Counted from the first letter of the stretch, positions 11,155 to 23,243 are shown. The stretch: 64,000 nucleotides of DNA from Alternaria dauci (GCF_042100115.1 NC_091275.1:2728001-2792000), one strand, 5' to 3'. Numbers and translations: made by a program. The notes: generated by a model not told the origin, from the sequence alone.

Positions 11155-11765
11155 ATTGATCGCTGCTTCGCATCGGACGCACCGGACTTCTTCGGGAGTA
11201 CCGTATCACTCTTATACGGACCTCGAGCTCGGCTTTCCGGATACCAGGACGCAAAGCTATTCCATCGCGTCATGTTCGTTTGTACCTCAAAGCGGGGCAA
11301 GGCGTGCAGCAAGCGATGCCTATATAGGCAGGTAGACGCAAGGCTTGTGCAGGCTTGGAGAAGCTTGTCGGTGCTTGGTATCTGCCTTCTGCTTTGGAGC
11401 TATTTGCTTACCATCTTATCGTGCGGTGAGGGTTTTTAAGCATGTGTAGCGTGGTGTTGGTCGGGTTCGTGCGAGGAAGGTACGCGCGGACCCTGAACAC
11501 ATCGCATCACGGAAGGTATCGACGCGTCTGTTCACACGATGCAGTAGATGCTTGGGAGGCATGAATGACTGGTATTCTGAAAGTGAGCAGTGTGTGCAAA
11601 TTAAGATGCGCATATGCCTAGACAACAGAGCCGTCCGGATATGGTGAGTTCAATGATCGACCCCTGCCATACGAACTCGTATACCAAACTCCAGTAACCT
11701 TATCTGACCAGAGATACAGCAAAGATGACGCAACACTGTATTTCCATCTCCAGAATTCCCACTAG
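11155..11765. other. Intergenic region, peptidase promoter side
   Basis: This region lies between the peptidase start and the 3' end of the oxidoreductase gene. Apart from the TATA palindrome at 11317-11330 nothing could be supported. Confidence 0.4.
11317..11330 (-). promoter_or_regulatory. Palindromic TATA box of the S28 peptidase gene
   Basis: The 14-bp perfect palindrome tgcctatataggca sits about 165 bp before the peptidase ATG. Position and composition fit a TATA box. Its palindromic form also leaves open a dimeric regulator site. No other promoter element was identified. Confidence 0.4.
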
Positions 11766-13215
11766 CTATTCCAACTCCTTGCTAGTAGGTCTAAGCAACA
11801 TACCAGCTCTCTCATAAGTCCGATCCGTGGCTTCCATCTGTTTGATACTTTCCTCACCTTCGATCCACGCACCACTTCCCTCTCTCCGCTTGACCTTGTT
11901 CACAAACTCCTCAAGCATGTATCGATACGTAACCCACCAGTCCTCACCCCTTTGGTCACCACCCATACCCTCTGGCCACTTGTACGCTTTCTTGTACTCC
12001 GTCTTCTTTTCTTCCTTGACAATCTTGCCAGAAGAGGGATCGCGCAAGATAGTCGTAGTGGTGATATCGATGCGATGGTAAGCGTGCGGGCCCATGAAGC
12101 CCCAGAATATGACCGACTTCTGGCTAGACTTGTGCAGACCGTTGTCTGTTGTTCCAAGGTTCTCAGGACGCAAAGTTACTGAGATCCAAGCAAGCACGTC
12201 ACGGAAACTTGGCCAGTTTGATGTCAGCCACGGAAACCAGTAGCCACCTCGGGTACCTAGATCGGATGAAACGTGACCGCTACCGCCATTAGGGAAGGTG
12301 TATGTAGCGTACATGGCTCGATCGCAGAGATGATGTTGTGAGGAGTCAATAAAGCTTGGTGTTGCGGAGGTGACGTCCGTAGGCTCGGTTCCAAAGACAC
12401 CTCGTAGTGCAGATAGGGTGTAATGTCCTATGTCCATTGCAGCACCGCCAGCGAGATCGTAGTCGTACCTGATATCGGTGCCGGGGAAAACTCCTTTCGG
12501 TATTCCCGCACGGGCGCTTGCCTTTTCTACATTTTCCTTGTCGAATTGTGCTAGGAAGAGATGCCAGGCGGGATGGAAGCGATAATGACTTGCTTCAACA
12601 AGTACAGGAGCATTTGAAGCCCTAAGAAGTTGGTGATGGAAGAGAGAGCGTGCCTCTTGCGCATTGGAAACGGAGGGTTTCTCCAGTAGAACGTGTTTTC
12701 CTGCCTTGATGGCGGCGAGCGTCCATTTATAGTGCAACCCGTTGGGCAAAGGGTTGTATATACAGTCAATGGACGGATCATTAACTAGCGCTGCGATGGA
12801 TCAACATGATATCGCGATAGCCTAAAGTGGCCGTAGTAGGTGCTCATGGGCTGAGAGATTATCATCACCTGGCTCACTTACCTTCATAACTATCATGAAC
12901 GATAGGAATATCCCACCTCTTCGCATATGCTTCTGCTTTCGCTCTGTCTCTTGCTGCAACAGCAGCGATTATGACATCTGCATGTGAGCGCGCTGGAACG
13001 ATCAAAGCCATCGGACTATCAACGACTCAATTTAGCTCCAAGATCCTATCTCAACTTCCTCATTTCGATAACGAAGACAGGGCATGGACATACGCAATTC
13101 TGGCAGCCCCCAGTATACCGAAGCGTAACGCATCCGAATTCTTTGTTACTGGCTTGCGTCCAGCGGCCCATTCAGTAAACTCGGCATTGGAATTCAGCCA
13201 GTCAACGAATCCCAT
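11766..13215 (-). CDS. Gfo/Idh/MocA-family NAD(P)-dependent oxidoreductase, 426 aa
   Basis: Three exons (13215-13094, 13015-12882, 12790-11766) join in frame to 426 residues. A 30-residue leader precedes the Rossmann core, which begins with the dinucleotide motif FGILGAARIA (about residues 32-41). The family signature EKP is at 122-124, and its Lys is the catalytic residue. The C-terminal half has the alpha/beta sheet domain with AMDIGHY, which carries the usual GG.D.G.H substrate-pocket pattern (DLAGGAAMDIGHY). Family members oxidise sugars, inositols or dihydrodiols with NAD(P). The closest functional type by layout is the dihydrodiol/D-xylose dehydrogenase group, but this is inference. There is no signal peptide, so it is likely cytosolic. 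The 5' side faces the long gene-poor region. Confidence 0.85.
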
Positions 13216-15740
13216 CTTCGATTAGGTGCGTGATGTGAAAAGTGAGGAGATCGCAGTATGATGCTGAACAAGAGGAGACACTTGTGTGTCTACAGAGACA
13301 CAAGATGTTGTTCTATTGCTTACTGTCATCTCGTAACGGGGCGTTGCCTTCAGCTTGCATCTTACATGCAGTGTGATTGAAGTGCGGGGCATAGTCATTG
13401 ATTGGCCCGCGGTGGCTTGAACTTCTAAGTGGCATCTGTGGCTGTGCAATTGGACGATGGATTTCATGGCGATGTCAGTCCAGTTTCAACATGGTGACAA
13501 TGTTGGGGGATGCAAGAGGTCTACATTCTCAATAGTTCCAGCAAATACCTAGGTATAATACAAGCAAGTATGCCGACAATCGATAACCAGCATTAGCAGT
13601 TGGTGTGTAGTGAAGGTAATGTATTACACTTCAGCCGGGTACGGCATCCTCCAGCACCTGAAGCGTAGGGTGTGCCTGGCTTACGTCCTCCAAGCCGCCT
13701 CGGAACCGTATAGTTCAGCTAGGTGAACTTACAGTGCGGCAGCCATGCCCAAGAGACCGCATATTCTGACACCTCAAAGATAAGCCGAATCTAATTTCGC
13801 ACGCCTCAAACCCACTGACCCGGCTAATGATCACAAACTCTGTCTTTGCATCAACCGAGTGACCGAACTCCGAAGCATCGTCTGAAGCGGAAGATTTTCA
13901 ACTCCGTAGATCGTGTAAATCAGCAATGTCCGATGCCAGCGGTAACAGCGGCGATAACAAGTGTGGCAAATATCGAATCACGGCACGAATATTGGCGAGG
14001 GTCGTTTCAGAAGTCAGATGTGGTGGCAAGACAATCCCACTTTGCCAAATCGGATGACGTGCATGAACGGCATGTTCAGGGCGCTGCTGTTTGATCGACG
14101 GGGTAGCACACAATTGTGTGGAAAAGAGTGGGCATGGAAGTGTATTGTCCACGAATGCCTGACTGCCTGCGAAACTGATTGCGCAAGCGAAGGATACGGA
14201 GGACACTTACCCCTGTTGTTACACTATATCTTGCAGGCATCGCGTATCAAGTACTGAAGTAGGCAGGTAGAAAGTAATTTCGTCCAAGGCTTGCCTCAAT
14301 GATCTTCGTCAAGACAGCGGAAATTTGTCGGTGAGGAATACGGTGACGGAAGTATTACAATGTTCATCACCGGTGCCATTCGGCGAGGTGAAAAGAGCAG
14401 AAAAATAATTGCGCCGAGCTCGATCGCCCGGACACAACGTTTGCCGTGCTGGGGCCTTTCAAGTGACTGCAACGCGGTTCGCTTACAGCCGCAATGCTTG
14501 GTTGGCGGTGAATCTGCGTAATGATCACCAGTAGGAGTGTGATAGGCGAACATCACAATTCCCACACAACAGGTCACAAGATGGAAAATTATCCTTGCGG
14601 CTTGGAGATGCTGCATTGTAGATTTCACATGACCTACTGCGTCTACAGCGGTGAGAAATGTAAGGGTTTTCAAGCGGCAGCCGGCAGTTACAGAGTCAAC
14701 GGCTTTTCCCTTTTGTGCGACAAAATCCGAGGACCTGGTTATAGCGACATGGGACAACGGCCAAATCGTAACGGCGTCCGTGTCGTAACGGTGACAGGTT
14801 GGGTACACCGCTGAAAGTGACTCACAGCGAGTGACCAAATCGCCGAAGAGGTACCAAAAAAGGCCGTCTTGTGGATGTGTGGATAGCGGACTTTTCTAGC
14901 GCTGGGATGTGGTAGGCACCAGCAAAGTAAGGCTGCATGCTCTGTCCGCGGACCCATGATCTGCGAAAAAGGAACGTGGTTTGTGGAATTGCGGACGTGA
15001 GTCAGAATGATCTGCCAGGGATTGAGCAACAGCATGCATGCACTTGGATGCACACAAAAGGGTTGCATGGGCGTGTGATTGATGTGCGCTGGCTTGCGTA
15101 AAGTTGATGTATCGAAGGACGACTGCAGGTTTCCACATGTTGTACGCACGGCAACGCGCAGTCTGCGTCAGCCGATGGCGCACATGGAATGCCTCGCGTC
15201 TCGCAGGATGAATTAACGTCTGACAGACGTGGCTGACTGCGCACTTCGCCCTACTTAGCACGATCGGTGCTGAGAGAGTTTGGATAGCTCGGCGGTAGGT
15301 CTGTGTGCACGTGGAGGACCGATTGCATGGTTGCTCACGTCCATTTCTATCAGACCGGAATGCAGCCTCGTTGTCTTGGGCCAATGACTGAAGCTTCAAC
15401 GATAGAGGACGGGGGACGAGGGCGCAGTTCGAGAGTCTAATTGCTTACTGAGCGCCGTGAGAATGCAGGACTCTGGTGGTAAGCTCGGACATGCGCAAAC
15501 TATACGTCGCAGATCCAGCCGTCTCTGTTCGCCTGCTGTGAACATCCGGCATGCTCATCCGAGTGTCAGAGGTCGAACACGCCCTGTATGCTCTGCCACT
15601 CTTGATGTGACCGCCCCCAACGTGGTGTGGGCGGACCCGCTCAGAGAAGTGGAGATTGGCGTCAAATTGCGGCGTAGGCACGACAATAGTACTTACTGCA
15701 TAACCGCGGGATGCGCTGCTTGATGTTGATGCTGCTGCTA

Positions 15741-15755
15741 ATGATGATGATGATG
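15741..15755. repeat. ATG/GAT trinucleotide microsatellite
   Basis: Five ATG units in a row, flanked by related imperfect trinucleotides (gttgatgctgctgct on the left and atgttaatgg on the right). It lies in noncoding DNA. Confidence 0.7.
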
Positions 15756-16277
15756 TTAATGGAGGGGTACCGTCCTGCGGGAGAGAGTGGACTGCAACTT
15801 GGCAAACCGCTAACGGGTGTGGAGTTGCGGGCACGTCTTGCTGAGCGGTGAAGTGGTGCAACCTGCGAAGCAGCAATAGTCAAGGACGGTGTTCGTCTAG
15901 CGTTCAGTGGTCGCACGTCTGCGTTCGACTAGCAATGCAGCTGGTAGTTGGCTATGCGAGCAGAGGAGTCATCTGCCTCAGCTGAAAGCAGGGCATGGAT
16001 TCCCAAAAAGCAAAGCACTTGTGCCTGAACGGTTACATGGCCGTGGTTGGAGCTAGGTAAGCGCAACCGAGCCAAACCACCACGAACCGACCCTGCCAAT
16101 ATTCGCATTTGTGGTGTGAGGCCGTATCCGTTGTGCTGATTAGCGTTCCAAGATGAAGCTGCGGCAAGTATCAACGTTTGCTGCACATGCCGGGGTGGTG
16201 CCGTAATATCCAAGGTGAACCGGTCATACGGAAGGTTTCGGTAGCGGCGGGACACTTGAACATGCAACACGGTTAAA

Positions 16278-16316
16278 CGAGTCGACTTATTGGCCCTCGA
16301 CTCGACTTGTCAAGTC
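16278..16316. repeat. Two adjacent inverted repeats
   Basis: CGAGTCGA at 16278-16285 pairs with TCGACTCG at 16297-16304, a perfect 8-bp stem with an 11-nt loop. Directly after it, gacttgtcaagtc (16304-16316) is a 6-bp-arm palindrome around one central base. No U-run follows, so this is not a bacterial-type terminator. It could be a binding site for a dimeric regulator or simply chance. Confidence 0.4.
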
Positions 16317-17382
16317 TACGTCACGCAGCCCACGTGTGTGCGGTCAAAGCGCTTGCAATGTACGGGTGCCTGATTGTGGAGGAGGCATACCTGATCGCTC
16401 AAACATGCTGCAGCGCTTGTGAAGCACCAGCGGATCCTATCACAGCCATGTGCCTTGGCGGTTAGCAGAGGTGGTGTGCAAAGGAGCTACCGCGCGCGCT
16501 GACAACCTGGCGGCGTCTCTACCGGCAGATGCTCTGAAGGAGGCGTGTCCTCGACTGAGGACGGCCTTTTAGCCCCCATGTGGAAAGCCGAGGCATTAAT
16601 CATCAGGAGACTGACTCTACAAGCGAGTTTCACACTGAACCATAATAGAACAAATGATGGACAAATATAGGTGTAATTGATCTGAGATCAAACAATTAAT
16701 GCTACGAGACAGTATTGGGTATTCCTCCTGGCTATGATGCCGCCTAACCAGTAATAGAACTCCAACAACTAATGATGCTATGATGCCACACAACCAATCC
16801 CAAGCGCCAGCTAATGCATGTTCTAAAGCAAGTAATACGCTCAATATTAGAAGGACTGTGATGTGTATGTGCCAAAGTAAAGTAGGCGTCTATAGAGAAG
16901 GTTCGTTCCAGACACCCGGACCAGCGTGTGTGGAATATGCAATCGTAGCCATGGCTCATGTGGAAATCAGATGAGCAGGTCCTGGAAGATGCAGCAATGC
17001 TGCATGGTAGCAGGGTGCAATGCGAAGGGCTTGCGATGCAAGGCTGAACTGGCGTCGAGTGGCTTTCCGAAGACAAGCGTAGTGTGCTTTTAACCGGAAA
17101 TCGCGGCGGATGTCAGGTGAGTGACAGGGAGTTGTTCTGAGTCTGAGGCACAGAATGCCTCAGAGATCAGGTCGAACTGGATGCTGCAGATGCACTGCAT
17201 GATGGCGGCATACCAGGCGGCAAGGTGCAGATCGATGTCGAATGGCGTGGAGTTTGAAGGTGGAGGGCGTTGAGGATGTTGTTCGGATAAGAATGCGGAG
17301 TTGATATCGATGTTGAGATGCGCCAAAGCCAAGTGTAGATCGAACAAGACAAGCGTGGGGTGGAGGAGTTGATGTTTGCCTT

Positions 17383-17487
17383 CTATTTCGATGGGACAGG
17401 AGGAAGAGGGCGGGTTGGTGGTGGGCCAGGGCAAGGTGGGAGGTTCTGGGATGCCATGTTGGACTCGTCGTAGATGGTAGCGGCCAT
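17383..17487 (-). CDS. Proline-rich micro-ORF, 34 aa, with SH3-ligand motif
   Basis: ATG at 17487 in a strong context (caacacaATGGCC), after a CA-rich leader typical of expressed fungal genes. A TATATA element lies about 113 bp upstream. The peptide starts MAATIYDESN and ends in a proline cluster with RPLPPVP, a perfect class I SH3-binding core (RxLPPxP). The stop is TAG at 17385-17383. The same frame happens to be open further upstream to an ATG at 17853, which would give 156 residues, but that extension crosses the TATA and leader and looks compositionally random. No homologue is recognised. The peptide may be a real microprotein, a regulatory uORF of a longer transcript, or the first exon of an unresolved gene. 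Confidence 0.4.
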   Translation of the reverse strand: MAATIYDESNMASQNLPPCPGPPPTRPLPPVPSK

Positions 17488-20400
17488 TGTGTTGATGTGT
17501 GAAGGATGAGCTGTTAGGCTGGTGTTGAGCGGAAGTGTTGTGTAGGTTGTTGGAGTCTTCGTTGGATGATGTCGTTGTAGTGGTAGTAGACTGTAGAGAT
17601 ATATACTCTTTGTGTAGTAGTCTTCGGCTCTGGATGATGAAACGAACTTTCCGGATGGTGGGGGGTCAACGTATTTATGTTTGTGCTCAGATTGCAGACC
17701 CCCAAAATGTCGGTCAGCTACGTACTTTGACGATGAGTGTAATAATACTAGGCAAGGGCATGGCACGGCCCAAGCGGTGAAAGAGGCGTTGGGCTGATGA
17801 GCAGGAAAGGGGTGGCTCCTGGCTTGTGCATAAGCTAAAGCACGCCGAAACATCGCTGATCCTGGTCAGTTAATGAGCAGGGGGGAGAAGAAACACGAAC
17901 TTGCGCGTTACCGCCTTGTCGTTTCATCGGCCTCGTGACAGCGTGAAGATCGCGTTGATCCAATCCTGTCGCAGTATTGTCGCCGTCGCGGCATGTCCTT
18001 CATACAACGCATCATCCTCCAGGCAAGGCAGCAGGCCCAGCGAGGCATGATTGACCCACGGGCAAGTCTATCTTTTGCTCATCTGACATCACCTATTATT
18101 CCCTGACATTACCGGCTTCTTGCTGGCTAGCAGACATGGCTAGTGCGAACGGTCGTGAATGAATGAAACGTAGCCCTCCTTTTCATCTTGATGGTGCGCA
18201 GGGCTGGCATGTATCGGTCGCCGTCTTGGGACCGCTTCCAAGAGGGTTTGCTTGCGAGCGCTTTCAGGAACAGGCATCGCTCGGTGCCTGGTGCCGTACG
18301 TGTCAGGAGCAAATTCTGACACATTGACAGTAAATTTCCGTCACACAATTTGCAACGTCGCCTATTTGCCAACGTCGGACTCCCACCGACCTCGAGCGCA
18401 GGACGAAGATCTAGCGCCCATGCCGACCTTCTCCCGTGCTTCTTTGACGCTTCTACCCAATTTCGAAGCCCCCTAGAATTTTCCGCTCCACAATGTCCAC
18501 AGCTGCTGGAGCCCGTGCTGGCGGTGTGAGGTCAAGGCATGACATTTGCTCTTGCTATCCTGAATCAGCTGGCCGGGGTATACACGTTTGTTCGTGGGCA
18601 ACTAGGCTGAGAATGCAAAGCATTACACAAAGACATGTCATGATTATTTTTGTCTTTTTGGTTGCCCGTCTTCGTGCAACTCGTATTAATCCTGGCTCGC
18701 GCCTGTGTCCAAGTTGGGCGTAGCGGCCGACGCCCAGGTGCCCTGTTTCTCAAAGAGTTCCGGCGACCGCAACTGGCTGGTAGTGGCTGCTCGATAAAGG
18801 TTATCATGGATGCTCGGCTGGTCCGGAAGGAGAGAGTTGAACGGGCGCCATGCAGCCACTTGGCGCAGCTGTTAACCACTCTGCAGAGAGGGACAGAGCA
18901 TCGCTGCTCGCTTGTCGCAGCTGGCCAAACTCCACGTGGACTCGCCGGGGTTTACGACGGACTTCAGGCAGGCATTTGTTTGATTGACAGGCGACAATAT
19001 GCCACCTTTCACCCCTGCAACTTGCCAGACGAAAATCACGATTGTCGAAGCGTTTGCAGTACCCTGAAAGCCTGTGCGCAATAAGCAAAAAGATTTCCCC
19101 TGCCCACCAGGATTGAGGAGAAAATTCCGGCGATGCGCTCATCGTTGACAGTAAGCGACTAGACTTACAGGGGCAGCTGGTGCGTCAAAACTCAATGCAG
19201 CAAGCATCGTCCTCACCATCGCCACCCCCTTCGGTAGTTCAGTAGCTCAGACTCAACGCTTCTCAAAGGCTGTTGTTTCAGCGTAGTGGGGAAGGATTGC
19301 GCAGCTGTTACAGGTCAATGCGAAAGGCCAGACGACGCGGTGACCTGCTACAGAACCAACGATCTGGTCCCAGCCAAAGGCGTTTAGGGCTGATAGCCGT
19401 TCCAACCAACTGGCCAGCGCGGAGAGACGAGAAGAGACGAGAAGAGATCGAGCTTTAGTCTGCCTACCGTTGATTGACAGCTCATCAGATTGAAGCCACG
19501 CTCCTAGGAGGGTCCCTTGAAGCTGCAGGCACGGCTGTCTACCACGTAAAATGAACGGCGTTATTTGACCGACATACTTTTCGTCTAAAATTGCTTGAAT
19601 CAATAAGCCTCTCAAGATTTCTCATGCAAGCCTATTCACAGCAACAATCACGATGTTCGCGTTGGCGCAGAAAAAGTACGTAGTATTAGTATTGAACTCC
19701 ATCCACTGGCTCCATATTCGTCGCGGTGGCCAGCCGATCGCAACGTCATTTGGACTAAAGACTTGATTCTGCCGTAGTATGGCGGCCATGGTCCGATAAC
19801 GACGAATAAAGCTGATCGTCGTGAGCAGATCGATAGCTTGGTGCGGAGAAGGATGTTCAGGCACGTTGCTGCAGGTACGCGCACCATTCTGGTGGCGCTA
19901 CCGCACCTTATGTGGCTTGCGCGCCTTCATTCTCAGGCGATCGCGAGCACACTGCGCCACGCATTTTGGGGCCGGCGAGTCCGAAGCGCTACTGGTGAGG
20001 CGCTCAGAGGAGACAAAGACGAGACATCGGATGGGTACACACGCCGGATAAGCACCGAGTCTCCATGCGCCAAGGCGATGGTTCCCCAGTGCTGTTCTCA
20101 TTCAAAGAGCTGTTTGACGCAGGACTCAGCGTTACGATCGATCCCAAAAAGATCGCCCCACTTATGGGTGCGAGTATGTAAATACCCAATCGTTCCGAAC
20201 GGCCGATTCTCACCTCGGTGAAGACGTCGGACCGCTTTGAACGCTCAGTTTCAGGTTCGTTGTGCTCATCAGGTTCCGAATGGAACCTACGCCATGCTTG
20301 CGGCGGAAATAAGACGCACACGCACAAAATGGTGCGCGAGTATCGTGGCGCATCTTGTACTCCTCTGGGAAAATGGTTCGCTAGGTCGCCTGATGCGCAA

Positions 20401-20617
20401 GGGCTTCCTAAAGAACCGCGCATTTACCCGGTGTGACGGTTCAGCACGTACGTCCACGTGGATGAAGCCTATCACGAACTCATTGTGTTCAGATTCGGCA
20501 AATCGTAGCCGGCGGTGTTATTTTTATCCCTGGTAGCTCGTAATCGTCTCAGTCCGCATCAAGATCCGACTGTCTTGTTTCGACGGCGGTCATGTAGTAC
20601 GGTGATGCTAAATCTAT
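17488..20617. other. Gene-poor region, right part
   Basis: About 3.1 kb without a supportable gene apart from the promoter region of the micro-ORF. It holds a short imperfect tandem of a 10-mer near 19421-19447 (gaagagacga type, about 2.7 copies). ORFs here are short and look random. Confidence 0.4.
17600..17605 (-). promoter_or_regulatory. TATA element before the micro-ORF
   Basis: TATATA in a GTATATATC context, about 113 bp upstream of the micro-ORF start on the same strand, followed by a CA- and CT-rich leader. The spacing suits a TATA box with a leader of roughly 70-80 nt. Confidence 0.35.
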
Positions 20618-21588
20618 TCACATAGCGTCCTCATCGTCGTCGAGCTGCTCTGCTACAGCTTGTGTCAAAACCCAATTCTCCAGCATAGCCTGGCTCGAAT
20701 TTGCACCAATTGGGCCCGCAACGTTTCGTACGCCACGGCGCTTGATGACAAGACACAATATACGGCCGTAGATGCTGAAGCCGTCATATGACGTGCTGAG
20801 GCCAAGCTTCTTCTTATCATCCGCATGTGGCTCATCGTCACTATCCTGATCTTCAGTCTGTGGAGGAGCCTTGGTCCGATGTGGATCGGCGGGCTCAGAC
20901 ACAAACAAATCCGAAGCTTCGCTATCGCTGCGATTACTGAGTGCCGCATCCTCATTTTCGGTTCTTCGGCGTCTTTGACGTGCTGAACTCTTAGGCTGCT
21001 GTCCAGATTGGCCAGCTGCGGGGATGTCAGCAAGATTGATGGGCTCATCGCTATCCTCCTCTCTGATGACGATCGGATCAGCGACATCTTCGTCTATAAC
21101 AACAGGCTGACCGCTAGTTCCGGCTGTCAGCCAGTTGGTGAGTTTGCCCGAATTGCTCTGAATGCGGGCCTTGTCCTTGAAGATCTTCTGCTTGGTCAAA
21201 ACGGAGTGGCGGGAGGAAAGGTCCGTTAAAAAGATGGAGACCTCGAAGTCATCTGAGGTGAGGTTAGCCGTCTGCGTAAGCCCGCAGCATCGATGCGGGG
21301 ATGCCTGTACGGTGGATACGGTATCAGAGTTGTATGCAGCTTACCTTCAACGACGACGTCCTTTACGCCCTTCTTCTTAGATTTGGCACTACCTCGGCCT
21401 CTACCCTGCTCGTTTTCTTCTCGGAGCTTGGGCAAAACCAGCGGTCTTATAGCCTGGATGACGCGTGGTAGTGCTGGATCATCGCGCTTCAACAGCCATG
21501 CTTCAGCATCGGCAGGTCGATCGAGATAGATGCGAACCTCGAGAACAGAATGCTTTGTGATTCGCAGGTAGCGTCGGAGTGGTGCCAT
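20618..21588 (-). CDS. Unrecognised 292-aa protein with ordered ends and a disordered acidic middle
   Basis: Two exons (21588-21345 and 21252-20618) join through a 92-bp intron with GTAAGC and CTCAG boundaries, giving 292 residues. The first 120 residues look folded: MAPLRRYLRITKHSVLEVRI opens a strand-rich block, then LVLPKLREENE, a KSKKK linker and DDFEVSIFLT. The splice falls inside the run VVVE-DDFEVSIF and restores a natural-looking strand, which supports the model. A 100-residue acidic, Ser- and Arg-rich middle is followed by a second folded-looking block (YDGFSIYGRILCLVIKRRG) and an acidic end. I do not know the family. The RRRRR-type stretch RQRRRR could be a nuclear signal. It is head to head with Sam37 across 214 bp. 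Confidence 0.75.
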
Positions 21589-21802
21589 GTTGGAGGGCTG
21601 GAGAGAGTGGTGTCGATGCTCCGGTGTTGACAATGTAAGCAAGCGAAATGCAACTGCCAGCATAGACACGGGCGATGATGATGCGTGTTCACGTGCGAGC
21701 GTTCCGACGCTAGTTCCGATCGGCATGCGCAGAAGTTGATGGGAGAGTGGGCATCGGCGCATCGCAAGCACACACAAGCCGCACCACAACACAGTCCTAG
21801 AC

Positions 21803-23243
21803 ATGGTGCTCGAGCTTCATGTATGGGGCCCCGCCTTTGGGCTCCCTTCAATAGAGCCCGAATGCATAGCCACGGTCGCCTACTGTCAGCGTGTCATCCC
21901 CAGAGGAGAATGGTCACTGGTCGCCGCGCACAACCCCACGATTGGCACCACAGGTACGGGATCCATGACTGATCGTGACCAGAGCGAGTCCTTACACATG
22001 TGCAGAGAGCCTACCGATACTCTTCGATGACGGTGTTGCAACAGCCTCTGGCTTTGAGGACATTGTTGCATACCTCCGCAATCACCCTGCAGTCACCGAC
22101 GACCTTGATGTCAACTTGTCAAGTCGACAGCAGACCGACAGGACTGCGTAGGTACCGATCCATGAGTCGATACATGTATTCTTATGCATTTGCAGCTTCA
22201 TCACATTCCTACAATCCACGGCAACGCCTCTGGTCGACCTATCCCTCTATGTTTCCGCCGAAAACTACAACACTACCACCTCGTCTGCGTTTACCGCCAT
22301 TCTTCCCTGGTATGCCAACTATACCGTCCCTCCGAAACGACGAGATCTCGCCAGAGCCAGGACGGCGCACATGGGGTTGAGCAGTCTGGATGTGGATACC
22401 ACAGCCGACGAGGGGTTCGCGCCAGGTCGAGGTACCGCTTCGTCCGAATATGAGGCTGCCAAGCGGGCAGCCGGCATACCTACTGAGAGTCAACCAAATG
22501 CCATGACTATAGGACGTGGAAAGGGTCTTGGCGGCCTTTTGGGTGGTCAGATATACGCCGCGCGCTTCAGACTCGATGCTCTGTCAGGCGAACTCTTGGA
22601 TCCATTATCAGATCTGCTGGGAAAACATGATTACCTCTTCCGTGGTGACCAGCCCTCCAGTCTGGACTGCCTTAGCCTTGGATACTTGTCCTTGCTGTAC
22701 TACCCGCCAGTGCCCCAGGCATGGCTCAGGGAAACTCTCAAGACCAAGTACCCACGCATCGAAGCATATATACATAGGCTGCACAAGGATCTATTCCGCG
22801 GTGAGCAAGTGAAGGCTGCAGATGTCTGGTTCGTCTCCACTGGTGCGAAGAAGACGTCAAGAAGTACGTCTTTACCGTGGGCAGCAAGATCAGAAACCTT
22901 GGCTTCAAGGACGCTAGCCGGCGCAAAAGAGATCTTGGGCAATGTTCCTGGATTGTCCATCTTCGCACGGCGGAACAATGTCGTCGTCTCGGAGCCGCTG
23001 GTATCAGCGAAGCGCATTCGATCGGAGCTTCCCTCTCCGCTGTTTGTCAACACCCTCCTGGGTGTAACAACCGTGTTCGCAATAAGCTTAGCATCCCTAG
23101 CTGTGCACCACCGCCGGTCACCGCGAGAAGGTGAGCTCATCTTTTGGGCTCTTCGCCCAAGCAATGGCCTCGGCGAAGCTGGAAGCATCCTCAGCGTCTT
23201 CGCCAATCAGCTTCACGACGGCGCAATGTATTCCCAGTTTTGA
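21803..23243 (+). CDS. SAM37: Sam37/metaxin-like subunit of the mitochondrial sorting and assembly machinery, 446 aa
   Basis: Three exons (21803-21953, 22006-22147, 22196-23243) join in frame to 446 residues. The N-terminus (MVLELHVWGPAFGLPS..PECIATVAYCQ) is the thioredoxin-like fold of Tom37/metaxin. It continues with PILFDDGVATASGFEDIVAYL, a typical metaxin block. The middle has the glutathione-transferase-like helical domain ending in DCLSLGYLSLL and YPRIEAYIHRLH. A single hydrophobic segment near the C-terminus (LFVNTLLGVTTVFAISLAS) would anchor it in the outer membrane. In the SAM complex this subunit helps release folded beta-barrel proteins into the outer membrane. An alternative C-terminus using a GTGAGC donor near 23130 cannot be excluded. 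It shares a short divergent promoter with the 292-aa gene. Confidence 0.85.

Larger units (their letters stand above)
13216..17382. other. Gene-poor region, left part
   Basis: About 4.2 kb with only short, low-complexity or compositionally random ORFs on both strands. None has a recognisable domain or a good start context. Base composition is not AT-rich, so it does not look like heavily RIP-mutated transposon. It contains a short (ATG)n microsatellite and a pair of small inverted repeats, listed separately. It may carry long regulatory DNA or noncoding transcripts. Confidence 0.4.

Noticed and set aside
14296..14838. 180-codon minus-strand ORF in the gene-poor block
   Set aside because: Cys/His/Thr-rich random composition, no domain, and no promoter-like leader.
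17488..17853. 156-residue extension of the micro-ORF to an upstream ATG
   Set aside because: It would place the TATA and CA-rich leader inside the coding region, and the extra residues look random.
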